A stretch of DNA of 64,000 bases from Paraburkholderia largidicola (GCF_013426895.1 NZ_AP023177.1:1-64000), one strand, 5' to 3'; positions 17,650-27,387 are shown, numbered from the stretch's first letter. Notes: a model not told the origin generated them from the sequence alone. A program made the numbers and translations.

Positions 17650-19196
17650 GGGATATCAATGACAAAGCAGGTGTGGGCGTTCGTCTGCGCATGGTACGCG
17701 CGTCCACGATGCGCGGACGCAACTTCGCGCACAAGGGCGAGGCCAAGTCCCGATCCTTCGGCGCGTCCTGTGATGAAAGGCTCAAATATCCGTTCGCGCT
17801 CGGCCTCAGGTACGCCCGGACCGTCGTCTGTCACGTGGACGAGCAGCCGGTCGACTGATGGGGAGCGGAGACGGCTCGCATCGAGCGTCACCCGGCCGCC
17901 GTCGGGTGCATGCTGCAGCGCGTTTAGCAGCAGATTGTCAACCGCGCGCCGCACGTGGGCTGCATCAAAAACCGGTCTGCCCGCGCCGGAACCATCCGGG
18001 TGTGCGGACGGCGCAACGTCGGCTGACAGCGTGATGCGCCTGACTAGCGCAGACTCCCGGTGGGCATCGATGACCTCATGGACCCATGACGACAGATCGA
18101 CCGGCTCATAGTGGAGAATCACGGGCTGGGTAAGGGCGAGCAGGCTCGCGACCTGGCTTTCGATACGCTCAAGCTGACCAAGGATCGACCGCAGGGCACT
18201 TTGCTGCCGAGCGCTGTCGCCCGCAAGCGCGTTCTCGGCCTTTAGTCGCATCGCGCCCGTGGGATTGCGGATTTCATGCGCTACCTGCGCCGCCAGTTTG
18301 CCCAGCGCCGCGAAGCGCTCGGCCTGCGCGAGCTGGGCTTCCAGTTTGAGCGCCTGCTGCTGCAAAGTGCGCGTGCGCGCCAGATAACGGTTAACGGACT
18401 GGGCGATCCGGTCGAGATCGCGCTCGCCTGGCAGTGGCACTTCCTGCGAGGCTTCTGCTTCTCCAGCGACGGACAACGCACGCTCCAGCTGATCCAGCTT
18501 GCGCCGCCAGTTGCGCAACGCGATGGCGAGATAGAGCGACACGCCGAGCAGCACGGCGAGAACGACAGCCAGCACTGTGACGGACGTCTCGCCCAGTACA
18601 CCGAGGGCAGGGCGCGCACGCGTGAGCATCCAGACGTAAAGACCGGGGTGTCCCGCAACGGGGCAAGCTGTTGCCAGCACGGCATCCTGGCCATTCCTTA
18701 CCGTTCTTGCAGCAACGCGCGCGCCCCTGGACGCGGCAGTCAGGGCGTCCAGAATCAGCGGTGTTTCGGCTTCTGGAATGTCACGCTTGATGCCGCTGCC
18801 CTGGTACGAAGGAAAGGCGTAGGCGAGAAACCCGCTCGTCGTGGCCCCCGCCGCACGCCCGGGAGGTACAGGCGGTTGCGCAGGATTCGGTGTTGAGGGC
18901 GGCGGCGACCAGAACCCGCCTTCGACGCCCTCCATTCGTGCCAGCACGATGTCCAGTACCGCGTGCATCAGATCGAGATTGGCCGCGCCCGGTGTCTGCA
19001 ACGACAGATCGTAGCGGGAGGCAACAGCGTCACAGGCCGCAAGCGATTGTTGCTGGGCCAGTGCGATCTGTTGTCCTTGTGCCGATAGGGTCACGAGCAG
19101 GACGACCCCTATGAGCGCAAGGCACAACGTCGCGACAAGTGACCAAAGGATTGCAAGCTGCGTAGAGACGGCCGTTCGTGTCACGCGTTCACCCAT
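17631..19196 (-). CDS. Sensor histidine kinase (NtrB-like, membrane bound)
   Basis: A 521-residue product from the ATG at 19194-19196. Transmembrane helices lie at about 14-38 and 203-226 around a periplasmic region of about 160 residues that contains a proline-rich stretch (PPPSTPNPAQPPVPPGR). A HAMP-like linker follows, then the H box AAQVAHEIRNPTGAM with His307, the N box DNLLLNALQHAPDG, and G boxes DDGPGVPEAE and GSGLGLALV. It would autophosphorylate and pass phosphate to the NtrC-type regulator it overlaps. The frame is open upstream to 19550, but that part is not protein-like, and no clear ribosome binding site settles the start. Confidence 0.92.
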   Translation of the reverse strand: MGERVTRTAVSTQLAILWSLVATLCLALIGVVLLVTLSAQGQQIALAQQQSLAACDAVASRYDLSLQTPGAANLDLMHAVLDIVLARMEGVEGGFWSPPPSTPNPAQPPVPPGRAAGATTSGFLAYAFPSYQGSGIKRDIPEAETPLILDALTAASRGARVAARTVRNGQDAVLATACPVAGHPGLYVWMLTRARPALGVLGETSVTVLAVVLAVLLGVSLYLAIALRNWRRKLDQLERALSVAGEAEASQEVPLPGERDLDRIAQSVNRYLARTRTLQQQALKLEAQLAQAERFAALGKLAAQVAHEIRNPTGAMRLKAENALAGDSARQQSALRSILGQLERIESQVASLLALTQPVILHYEPVDLSSWVHEVIDAHRESALVRRITLSADVAPSAHPDGSGAGRPVFDAAHVRRAVDNLLLNALQHAPDGGRVTLDASRLRSPSVDRLLVHVTDDGPGVPEAERERIFEPFITGRAEGSGLGLALVREVASAHRGRAYHAQTNAHTCFVIDIPWQPSS

Positions 19197-19371
19197 CTGG
19201 TTGTGCGGCAAAGCGTCTCGTCGACCACAAGGAGGCAGACAACGCATTCCTGTGTGAAAAGTGACTTTAACCCGTCTCACCACGCGTACCGACACCGATA
19301 CGCCAACGCACGGTACGGATCGCCAGGAATACGCGATAGCCTCCGATGTCACCCGGTCCGGGTTGGTGAGG

Positions 19372-19731
19372 TTACTTCCGCATGCAAAGCCGTGCGACTG
19401 TCGCGAGAAAGTGGTCACGACTGGCGGGCTTGACGAGCCATTCATCCCACATTGGCCTGCCCTGCACGGGTGGCCTCGAAACGGCGGTAAAAACCAGCAC
19501 GGGAATGCCGCACAATTCCTGATCGCTCCGGATCGCCCGGCAAAGTTCATTACCGTTCAGGACGGGCATCATCCAGTCCGTCACAACCAGCTGCGGCCGC
19601 GCAATGCGCAACTGGTCGAGCGCGGCGACGCCGTTCACTGCGACGCGCACCGTGTAGCCGGCGTTGGTCAGGATATGGCGCCATACGAACAACATGTCCG
19701 GTTCGTCGTCGACCAGCAGCACAGTTGGCAT
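19372..19731 (-). CDS. Stand-alone CheY-like response regulator
   Basis: The 119-residue product is a single receiver domain: acidic pair DDE at 8-10, phospho-acceptor Asp in VTDWMMPVLNG (about residue 51), conserved Thr/Ala (FTA) and Lys in WLVKPASRD. There is no output domain, so it must act through a partner protein or as a phosphate sink. It sits between the kinase and a second stand-alone receiver in the same orientation, within a block that ends with a KaiC-like ATPase. Confidence 0.92.
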   Translation of the reverse strand: MPTVLLVDDEPDMLFVWRHILTNAGYTVRVAVNGVAALDQLRIARPQLVVTDWMMPVLNGNELCRAIRSDQELCGIPVLVFTAVSRPPVQGRPMWDEWLVKPASRDHFLATVARLCMRK

Positions 19732-19921
19732 TGTCAGTCCCGGTTGCAGTGCCGGGACATGCGCACGCTTCGTGCCAGATGATACGGTCAGCCGGGATTT
19801 CCCGTATGTGCGTTTGCGGATAGATCAGAAGGCAGTCCGGCGCGCGTCTGGTCGTCCCGGATGCCTGACGATGTGCCTTCCTGCTGCGGTTTGGCCGGGG
19901 ATGACCAGGCGACATCCGTCC

Positions 19922-20311
19922 TCAGCCGACAATTTTCCCGTCTGGCTTGCCAGAGCGTGCGAGCGCCGAATTCAGTGCATCGAGCAGACGCGGTGGCGGA
20001 TAAGGTTTGTCCAGCACGGCAGCAAACAGCTCAGGGTACGCTTCGGCCGCGGCACCTTGCGCGGCCGTTGCGAGAATGACGGGGATGTGCGCCAGCCGGG
20101 TGTCCTTCTTCAGGGCCTGCGCCAGCTCCAGTCCCGACATGGCCGGCATCATGAAATCAGTGAGCACAACGTCCGGCATGACCGAGGCGATCATGTCCAG
20201 CGCGGACTGACCGTCCCGGGCGGCGTGCACCGTATATCCCTCAGCCTTCAGGAAGAAGGAAAGGAAGTCGGTTATCAGGGATTCGTCATCCACTACAACG
20301 ATCGTGGTCAT
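19922..20311 (-). CDS. Second stand-alone CheY-like response regulator
   Basis: The 129-residue receiver domain contains DDES at 8-11, the phospho-acceptor Asp in LTDFMMPAMSG, the switch Thr region LATAAQG and Lys in VLDKPYPPPRLLDAL. It differs clearly from the receiver at 19372, so this is not a recent duplication. It is encoded 43 bases downstream of the KaiC-like gene, in the same direction, and may transmit its state to, or be controlled by, that ATPase or the nearby kinase. No output domain is present. Confidence 0.92.
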   Translation of the reverse strand: MTTIVVVDDESLITDFLSFFLKAEGYTVHAARDGQSALDMIASVMPDVVLTDFMMPAMSGLELAQALKKDTRLAHIPVILATAAQGAAAEAYPELFAAVLDKPYPPPRLLDALNSALARSGKPDGKIVG

Positions 20312-20353
20312 GCCGGTTCGCCCATGCTCGTATCCGTGTGCGGTCCCGTGCGA

Positions 20354-21781
20354 CTAGGATTGGCCCGGATCGTCAGTCACCAGCCTTCTGGACTCGTTGA
20401 ACGGGTCCGGGAGCGAATTGGGAATGACCAGTCTGGTGACCGTAGGCGTAAAAGCGCTATCGCGAAGCTTGATGACCTTCATGCCCTGGCAGATCCTGCC
20501 CTCGACCTCATCGAGCTGCATGCCGATGACATTGTCGAAGAGACTGAGCACCTCGGGCGAGGTGGCGTTCATCTCGGGTGCCGACAGTTCTCTGGTCTCC
20601 CAGGCGCAAACCGTCGAAACCTCCAAGGAACGAAGCTGGTTGGTGAGCGCCGCCAGAAATTCGATCAACCGGTGACGGTCGACCGCAGCCCGGTCGAAGC
20701 CGGCCAGCCCGTCGATGACCAGCCGGTTGATACGCCGCGCCTGAACCGCATCGAGCAGATGATAGGCAAGGCTGTCGATGACATTTTCTGTCAGCGGATT
20801 CCACAGCACCGTGAGCGCGCCGCTGGCAATCAGGGCATCGATATCGATACCGAGCGCTCGCGCCTTGCTGGCGAGGCGTGCCGGGGTTTCATAAAAGCCA
20901 AAGTGCAGGGCAGGCTGTTCAGGCGTGGCGAGGCGCACGAAGTTCAACCCGAAACTGGTCTTGCCGCTGCCGCCGGGGCCGACAACGATCGTCGCGGAAC
21001 TAGCCGGCAGTCCACCGCCAATGCGAGCGTCCAGATCATCAACACCACTTGATACACGTTCCTGTGGGGCAAGGTCGAGTTTCGAGGGACGGGCATACAG
21101 CGCCTCAAGTCGTGGGTAGACCACCACGCCCGCATCGTTGATTTCGTAGTGGTGCAGGCCCCCGAGCGACGCGCTGCCGCGGGACTTTGCAATGCGCATC
21201 CGCCGCACGGTTCTTGACCCGAACAGCTCCTCCTGCAACTGCAGGACACCGTCGACCATTGTGTGTTCCGGACTGGAGTCGTCGATCCGTGCGCTGGTCA
21301 GAAAGAGCACCGTGCAGCCACTGAACGCGGCATGGCCTTGGAGCTCCGCCACGAACGTCTTCACGTCCAGCGTGTTGTGACTGCTTTCACGTGCGTTCAG
21401 CAGGCCGTCGAGTATCAGCATCGACGCGTCCTGGCGCACGAGCTCATTGCGCAGCACGTCGACGAGCGCACTAAGGCCATCGACCCTTAGCGTCCGGAAG
21501 AGACTCAGGTAGGTAATATCCTTGCCGACCAGTTCCGGATCAAAAAAACTGAGCGTCGACAACGACTGGAATAGCCGGTCATGCGACTCTGCAAGCAGAG
21601 TGATGTAAAGGACCTTTCCGCCCTGTCTGACTTGATCGAAGGCAATCTGGTTGGCGAGAATCGTCTTCCCGGCGCCGGGACGTCCCTGAATGATGTACGA
21701 CGATCCGGCGACCATGCCGCCGCCCATGATCGTATCGAGCCCTGGGACATGGCTGGTTAATCGCATCAAGGTCTGATTCAT
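20354..21781 (-). CDS. KaiC-like double RecA-fold ATPase
   Basis: A 475-residue product from the ATG at 21779-21781 (MNQTLMRLTSHVPGLDTIMG). It contains two tandem KaiC/RadA-type domains. The first has Walker A GRPGAGKT at 33-40 and Walker B-like ASMLILDGLL near 119-128; the second starts SSGVDDLDARIGGGLP with Walker A GPGGSGKT at 268-275 and Walker B INRLVIDGLAG. In cyanobacteria KaiC forms hexamers that drive the circadian clock; in proteobacteria such proteins are signalling ATPases of mostly unknown function. No KaiA or KaiB is seen. The setting among a kinase and receivers suggests a phospho-signalling module. Confidence 0.92.
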   Translation of the reverse strand: MNQTLMRLTSHVPGLDTIMGGGMVAGSSYIIQGRPGAGKTILANQIAFDQVRQGGKVLYITLLAESHDRLFQSLSTLSFFDPELVGKDITYLSLFRTLRVDGLSALVDVLRNELVRQDASMLILDGLLNARESSHNTLDVKTFVAELQGHAAFSGCTVLFLTSARIDDSSPEHTMVDGVLQLQEELFGSRTVRRMRIAKSRGSASLGGLHHYEINDAGVVVYPRLEALYARPSKLDLAPQERVSSGVDDLDARIGGGLPASSATIVVGPGGSGKTSFGLNFVRLATPEQPALHFGFYETPARLASKARALGIDIDALIASGALTVLWNPLTENVIDSLAYHLLDAVQARRINRLVIDGLAGFDRAAVDRHRLIEFLAALTNQLRSLEVSTVCAWETRELSAPEMNATSPEVLSLFDNVIGMQLDEVEGRICQGMKVIKLRDSAFTPTVTRLVIPNSLPDPFNESRRLVTDDPGQS

Positions 21782-22148
21782 CGCTGGTCTGGTTCGACGT
21801 GGTGATTGCGCGGTGGGTGGCTTCAGCCGGCGAGGCCAGGCGCGCCTCGCACGCATTCGGGCCATGCTGGGAATTGCATGATTTTCGCACGATTGAATCG
21901 CGCCCGGCCGGATCCTGTGACCGTGATGATCACGGTTCAGGTTCGGCGACACATTTGTCCGGCAGGTGAAACGCATCTGTGCGCGAGAGGATCGTGGTGC
22001 CATGGGAAGTTGTTGGCCGCATCGTAAGCCCGGCGGATATCGCTTTGTCGTTATAAACATGTGAAGTGAACAGCGACGAGGCACGGCGTCGGTCAGCCGA
22101 AAACGGGCAGAGGCTCAGAAGCTTGCAGCGATTTCCCGCCGTCGGTCC
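21782..22148. other. Intergenic upstream of KaiC-like gene
   Basis: This 367-base gap should hold the promoter for the KaiC-like/receiver genes (reading leftward). It was checked for a toxin partner to the antitoxin at 22149, and none is present. No further gene was seen. Confidence 0.5.
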
Positions 22149-22415
22149 CTACCGCGCACCCTGACGCAGGTGGTTGAGGACGGCGTCAATTTCGTCTCGC
22201 GCTCCTTTGAGGACCTCGCCATGTTGGATGGCCAGTCTCTCAAGAAGACTGACGGCCTGCTGCAGCATCTGAAACGACCCAACGCCCTGGAGCACGGCTT
22301 TTGCGGTGCCATGCTGCGTAATGACGACAGCTTCACGGCTGCCGTCGACTGCGTCGACAAGGGCCTCTGCATGCGCCTTCAGTTGCGCAACTGAAAACAT
22401 GCTGTGCTTTTTCAT
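22149..22415 (-). CDS. Phd/YefM-family antitoxin-like protein, no toxin found
   Basis: The 88-residue protein begins MKKHSMFSVAQLKAHAEALV and has SREAVVITQHGTAKAVLQGV, the typical Phd/YefM fold in which a DNA-binding N-terminus is followed by the VITxxGxxxAVL strand. The C-terminus (LERLAIQHGEVLKGARDEID) would bind a toxin. Antitoxins of this family usually sit directly upstream of a Doc, YoeB or VapC-like toxin, but the 100 bases beyond its stop hold no such gene, and the next downstream gene is the KaiC-like ATPase. It may be an orphan or a plain regulator. Confidence 0.82.
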   Translation of the reverse strand: MKKHSMFSVAQLKAHAEALVDAVDGSREAVVITQHGTAKAVLQGVGSFQMLQQAVSLLERLAIQHGEVLKGARDEIDAVLNHLRQGAR

Positions 22416-22598
22416 CTATCGTTCACGAGTCGGGTTTGTGTCTCGGTACTTACCAGCATGAATCTGGGTGAACTCGAACCACGCAATTGTAGTGGTCGCT
22501 TTTACCGGATCTTTAGTGAATTCCGTAGAAATTGCCGCCTCTATGATCGGATCGACTGACTCTCCGGCATGCGCTCAGGTTGGCGTTGCGAGCTGTTG

Positions 22599-23579
22599 TC
22601 AGAGGTGGCACTTGATGAGGCTGACCGGAGAGCCCACAACAGGATCGACGCACCTCATTGCACCGGGAATCAGCGTAACAGGGGTAAGCATGAGCAGGTC
22701 GCGCAGCCAGACGCCACGCAATTCGCCGAGATTCATGGTGCTTGCGACATAGACCGGATAGTCGCCAACGCGTCTGAAGCTGACCAGCATATTGTCTCCG
22801 TGCTCGCTGCGCTCCTGTATAAGGCTTCGAGAGAACATATTCTCCCTGATGGCCTGGAGAAATTCCCGATTGTGATCGAGTCGGACGGTCACGACGCCGA
22901 GTGAGCTGGTCGCGAGCAGCGCAGCACCCTCGCGCCTGTACATACTTACCGTGCAACCAGGCACAGGCATCGACCATCTTCGAATAGAAATCAACCAGAT
23001 ACTTCCCGGGTAACGCAACCGAGACGATCCCGTGACCGCGTTCACCGGTACGCCCTATCGAAGAGACCAGTACGGGCGCACCATCGACGCGTCGGTACAG
23101 TGGCAGGGACATAAATGGATGAGCGGGCGACGACGGCGCAGAACCCAGTCCGCCGCGGTCAGTAATGGACACAACTGGGGGCGGCGAATACCGGCTACTG
23201 ACGATCAGATCTCCACCGCATCCGAAAATGGACAATGAAACTACCTGTGGCAGGCCGTCAACGAACGCTGCGAGCCACTCATGAATCTGCGGTTCGCGTT
23301 GCCGAATTGCTTCTCTTGTCTCGTTGCAGGCAGACCCAGCGTGCGCGCCGTCAGGGCCGCATTCAGTTCAAACACTCTCGATGCATTTTCCTGTGCGGCG
23401 CGCGAAAGCAGAAGCAGTCTTGCGTTGGCATCGTCCAGTCGCCTTCTATAGTCAACGCCACCATAAACAATTACACAGACCAGTGGCAAAAAAACTGAGG
23501 CCGCATAACTGACAAGCAGCGCTCGGCATGCACACTGGAGCGCAGACACATCGTGCGTGGATCCGGAAGGCAAGGGCAT
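22599..23579 (-). pseudogene. Cache-domain membrane sensor (diguanylate cyclase or kinase), broken
   Basis: Three minus-strand frames line up. 23241-23579 encodes a helix (VSYAASVFLPLVCVIVYGGV) followed by ARLLLLSRAAQENASRVFEL. 22900-23235 continues IFGCGGDLIVSSRYSPPPVV, SITDRGG, APVLVSSIGRTGERG and VALPGKYLVDFYSKMV. 22599-22900 reads YRREGAALLATSSLGVVTVR, NMLVSFRRVGDYPVYVASTM. Together these give the membrane anchor and extracytoplasmic sensor of a GGDEF or histidine kinase protein similar in plan to the cyclase at 9236. At least two frameshifts are present and the signalling domain is absent. Confidence 0.72.
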
Positions 23580-24105
23580 GTTCGACCGAATGTCTCTGCC
23601 AGAAATATGTCACAGCATGCCTGAATTTCACATTCTGGACCGGCGCACGGGATATGTGGAATTCCCAGGAACGTCGCAGCGTGTCAGGTCTGGCGGCGGG
23701 CGGGCTTACCGCCAGAATCTGTTGGTCTAGCATCGGGTCGTCAATGGCGCACGGGCGTAGCGACGTCCTGGACTCGGCGCTTGATGCTCCTTGCAACATG
23801 ACGTTGCGCGCAGCCCGGTGTCCGGATGCGAGCGTGTCCGCTCGCCGCAACCTGGCGTTTTCCACAGGCGTCGCTAATTTTCATCTAACTGTCGTGGCGT
23901 ACGCTTGGGCACGTCAGGGCGAGCCTGGAGCTTGCCACCGCGGAACGCAAGCAAAGGGCGATAGGCGACTGGCAGATTGAACTCTTTCCCGGTATCTCTG
24001 CCATGAATTCGCCATGCGGAGTTCTCCGAACGTCGTTGCCCATCGGGGATGGGAGTCGAATGACCTGGAAGGGCGGGGTCAGCCGGCACATATCGGAGCA
24101 AGGGC
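23580..24105. other. Gap between two sensor pseudogenes
   Basis: About 526 bases with only short overlapping open frames on both strands. The response-regulator gene that normally accompanies a kinase such as the one at 24106 is not found here. Nothing else was recognised. Confidence 0.45.
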
Positions 24106-25441
24106 ATGAGATCACTGAAGAGTCAGATAATCGGAACACTTGTCGTGCTGTTCGCTGTCGTCGGTACCGCCCATGCATGCGCGTCGTACTGGCTTTCGAT
24201 GAGACACATGGATGAACTGCTCGACCAGCATCTGCAAGGCGCAGCGGCTGGCTCTCCGCTGGCGAGGTAGGGACGATTGGGGCCAACGGTCCGCCACAGC
24301 ATTCAATCGATGGTTTCGTCGAGCAAATATGGAAGCGGGGCCGCTCTGTGCCGACCGACAATACCGACCCCGAGGTGACATTCGACCGGGATGCGTCGAG
24401 CCGGTTTTCGGTCGAGCGGATCAACGGTCATCGCTACTGCCTTTACACTCTGAGAAAAGCCGCAGAGGGCTTGACGTATCAGGTTGGCCAGCCCATTTCG
24501 TTTCGCGAACAGACGGCAGGGCGTGCGGCGCTTGAAAGTCTGATGCCGACAGTTTTCCTGATCGTGCTCGTATGGATTGCGATCCCGCTGATCGTCGAAG
24601 CTGCATTTACCTCATTAAAACGTGCGGGTACTGACGCGGAATCGATTGACATCGACCGCCTTGCGCCTCTTGATATATCGCACGTTCCGGCTGAAGTCCG
24701 GCCCTTCGCTGATTCGATCAACCTTATGATTGCGCGCTTGCAGGTCGGCATCGATTGAGAGAAACGTTTCATCGCCGATGCTGCGCATGAACTACGAACT
24801 CCGATTGCCGCGTTGCAACTGGGTATCGATAATCTCGAGAACGCGCACGATCCGATCGTGCGCAGCGAACGGTTACGTGAACTGCGCGAAGTGGCTGTGC
24901 GCGCGGCGTCGATGATCCGGCAACTTCTCGAGCTGGCCCGCGCCGATGCGCAGCGCAGTCCGGACGCAACGGTCAAGGTACTTGATGTACGTGAGATAGT
25001 TCGCACGCTCATAGCCGATCTGCTGCCGGTCGCGTACGGGCGCTCGATCGACCTGGGGGGCAAGCGGTACGACGCCGCACTTGTAAGCGCAAACGCGGAG
25101 GAGCTACGTATCGCAGTGCGAAATCTGGTCGAGAATGCTTTGCGCTATACGCCCCTGAATGGATGCGTGGATATCGATGTGTTTGCGGATGATGCGAATG
25201 CCGTCATCCGTATCACCGATACGGGACCGGGTGTTCCGGAAGACGCGCTCGACCGGGTATTCAACCCCTTCTTCGGGTTAGCTGCCGAAACTGTCGAAGG
25301 CAGCGGCCTCGGTTGTCGATCGCGCAGTCCCCTGTTGCGAAACATGGTGGTTCGATTTTCCTTGAAAACCGGCGCGACGGTCAAAGCGGATTGATCGCAA
25401 CAGTCATGTTGACATGCGCGACGGTCAGGGTTGCCCACTGA
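24106..25441 (+). pseudogene. QseC-like sensor histidine kinase, multiply broken
   Basis: The sequence starts MRSLKSQIIGTLVVLFAVVG, shifts frame near 24265-24320 to FVEQIWKRGRSVPTDNTDPE, continues through a second helix (MPTVFLIVLVWIAIPLIVEA), meets a TGA at 24756-24758, and carries on in frame with the H box RFIADAAHELRTPIAALQLG, the N box VRNLVENALRYTPLNG and DTGPGVPEDALD. After GSGLG another shift leads to LSIAQSPVAKHGGSIFLENR and a stop at 25441. All kinase landmarks are recognisable but at least three lesions prevent a full-length product. Confidence 0.85.
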
Positions 25442-25556
25442 CCCATGCCGTGCCTTTGATTTTGTGGATTTTGACGGTTGCGAGCATTCAGGCCTGGCGC
25501 TGCTCTACCTGTGTCGGCGTTGTCAGGTAGTTGGGCCAGTCACGTAAGATGGCGTG

Positions 25557-26291
25557 ATGAAGAAATCGAAATCGCTCTATCACGGTCACCGTTTCCCAAT
25601 CGAGGTTATCAGTTGCGCTGTGCGCTGGTATTTCCGCTTTCGGTTGAGCTTGCGCGACGTCGAGGAGCTGCTCTCCGAGCGCGGTGTGATCGTGACATTC
25701 GAGACAATCCGATGTTGGTGCGATAAGTTTGGCGAGGATTTCGCTCGCCGGGTCAAAGCGGCACGACGCAAGCCGGGTAGCACGTGGCACCTCGACGAAA
25801 TGTTCGTCACGCTGCGTGGCGAACCGTACCTGTTGTGGCGCGCGGTCGACGAGCATGGCGCCGAACTCGACATCCTGCTGCAAAAGCGGCGCGATAAGGC
25901 CGCGGCCAAACGCTTCTTCAAGCGTGTGCGGCGTTCGAGCCCGGTGCCGCGCAAGATCGTCACTGATCAGTTGCGCAGCTATCCGGCGGCAAAAGCCGAG
26001 ATTCCGGCGCTTGCGAATGTGAAGCACGTGTTCGTCAAAGCGGCAGCTCGGCTGAACAACCGCGCAGAGAATAGCCATCAACCGACACGTGAGCGCGAGC
26101 GGCGCATGCGCGGCTATCGCGACCCGAAACGCACACGGAAATTTCTCTCGTGCTTCGGACTGCTCCGGCAACATTTCGCGCTCAAGCGGCATCTGCTACG
26201 CGCTTCACTCTATCGCAAACAACTTGCAGCCCGATTCGTTGCATGGCGTGAATTCGCCGAACTCGTCCAAAATCCGTCGACTGCTTTCTGA
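25557..26291 (+). CDS. IS6-family transposase
   Basis: The 244-residue product contains an N-terminal RCWCDKFGEDFARRVK-type region and a DDE core: Asp in TWHLDEMFVTLRG, Asp in KIVTDQLRSYPAAKAE and Glu in LNNRAENSHQPTRER. This is the compact IS6/IS26-type transposase, which forms cointegrates. The frame is intact, so the element may be active. Candidate ends are weak: GGATTTTGACGGTTGCGAG from 25466, and the reverse complement of a GGCTTTGTCAACTTGCCGAG-like sequence at 26331-26350. The start is MKKSKSLYHG at 25557, just after an in-frame GTG. It separates a dead kinase from the carboxylate block. Confidence 0.92.
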   Translation: MKKSKSLYHGHRFPIEVISCAVRWYFRFRLSLRDVEELLSERGVIVTFETIRCWCDKFGEDFARRVKAARRKPGSTWHLDEMFVTLRGEPYLLWRAVDEHGAELDILLQKRRDKAAAKRFFKRVRRSSPVPRKIVTDQLRSYPAAKAEIPALANVKHVFVKAAARLNNRAENSHQPTRERERRMRGYRDPKRTRKFLSCFGLLRQHFALKRHLLRASLYRKQLAARFVAWREFAELVQNPSTAF

Positions 26292-26418
26292 CCAGTAGTC
26301 GTATCTGCCGCCCTGCCGCCTCACTCTCGGCAAGTTGACAAAGCCGTTCAGACCTCTTCGAAAGGCGCGCGGCACAGGATCGTGCAAAATACGGCATCTA
26401 GAATGCGGAGGATTGCAC

Positions 26419-27387
26419 GTGGGCATCAACTTCGACTTGAACGACCTGCAGGCATTTAGAGCGGTAGTGGAACTGGGAAGCTTCCGCAAGGCCGCCGAGG
26501 CGGTAAACATTTCGCAACCAGCCTTGAGCCGCCGGATCGACAAGCTCGAAGAGGCGCTCGGCGTGCGTCTCTTCGAACGCACCACGCGCAGCGTCACGCT
26601 CACCACCGTCGGTCGCGTTTTCGCACCGAGTGCCGAACAGCTGCTCGACGACCTCGACGTCGCGTTGCTCGGGATACGAGATGTTTCTTCGAGCAGATTG
26701 GGTCATGTGACCATCGCGTGCGTACCTTCGGTGGCCTACTATTTCCTGCCAGGCGCCGTCGCGAGCTATCATCGCCGCTTTCCGCGCATCAGGGTCAAGA
26801 TTCTGGATTCTAGCGCCAACGAAGTCCTTGCCGCGGTCATCAGCGGAGAGGCCGACTTTGGCGTGAGCTTTATGGGAAGCCAGGAACCCGACGTCGAGTT
26901 CAAGGTGCTGCTGCAGGAGCGCTTTGTCGCCGCTTGTCGCCGGGATCACCCGCTCGCACGCAGGAAGCGCGTGACGTGGAACGAGCTTTACGAGTACGAG
27001 TATGTTTCGGTGGACAAGACTTCCGGCAACCGGCTGCTGCTCGATCAGGCGCTATCGGCCGTGGCGCCGCGCGCACCGAGCATCTGCGAGACGCGCCATG
27101 TCACAACCATGCTCGGTCTGGTCGAGGCGGGGCTCGGAGTCGCCGCCGTGCCGTCCATGGCCATGCCGGGACGCAATCATCACATCCTCACGAGCGTACC
27201 GCTAGTCGAACCGGTGGTGAATCGGCGCGTGGGAATCTTGAGGCGTCGAGGGCGCCCGCTGACACCGGCCGCCCAGGAGTTCCACAAAACGATTGTCGAG
27301 ATGAGGTACGGTGCCGCCGCAAGTGCTGACAGATCAGACAATGATGCGCCGCTGAAAAAGCGGCCAGGCAGGAAGACCCCATCGTGA
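26419..27387 (+). CDS. LysR-family regulator coupled to DctA-type symporter
   Basis: The GTG at 26419 is preceded by GGAGG (26407-26411) at seven-base spacing, giving 322 residues. The N-terminal winged helix reads DLNDLQAFRAVVELGSFRKA, AEAVNISQPALSRRIDKLEE, and the rest is the usual two-lobed effector domain. The stop TGA overlaps the GTG start of the DctA-like gene (GTGA at 27384-27387), so both are made together. It is the best local candidate to bind the two ATTGAT-N11-ATCAAT boxes at 30950 and 35368, 3.5-8 kb away, and would then respond to a di- or tricarboxylate. That link is inference. Confidence 0.93.
   Translation: MGINFDLNDLQAFRAVVELGSFRKAAEAVNISQPALSRRIDKLEEALGVRLFERTTRSVTLTTVGRVFAPSAEQLLDDLDVALLGIRDVSSSRLGHVTIACVPSVAYYFLPGAVASYHRRFPRIRVKILDSSANEVLAAVISGEADFGVSFMGSQEPDVEFKVLLQERFVAACRRDHPLARRKRVTWNELYEYEYVSVDKTSGNRLLLDQALSAVAPRAPSICETRHVTTMLGLVEAGLGVAAVPSMAMPGRNHHILTSVPLVEPVVNRRVGILRRRGRPLTPAAQEFHKTIVEMRYGAAASADRSDNDAPLKKRPGRKTPS

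Noticed and set aside
17077..18111. 344-codon plus-strand frame opposite the two-component genes
   Set aside because: Antisense shadow of the NtrC-type regulator and kinase genes.
22030..22148. Search for a toxin partner downstream of the antitoxin
   Set aside because: No frame of more than a few tens of codons with toxin-like features was found on either strand.
25441..26400. Clear terminal inverted repeats of the IS6 element
   Set aside because: Only weakly similar GG-starting ends could be matched by eye, and no target duplication was visible, so element borders are not called.
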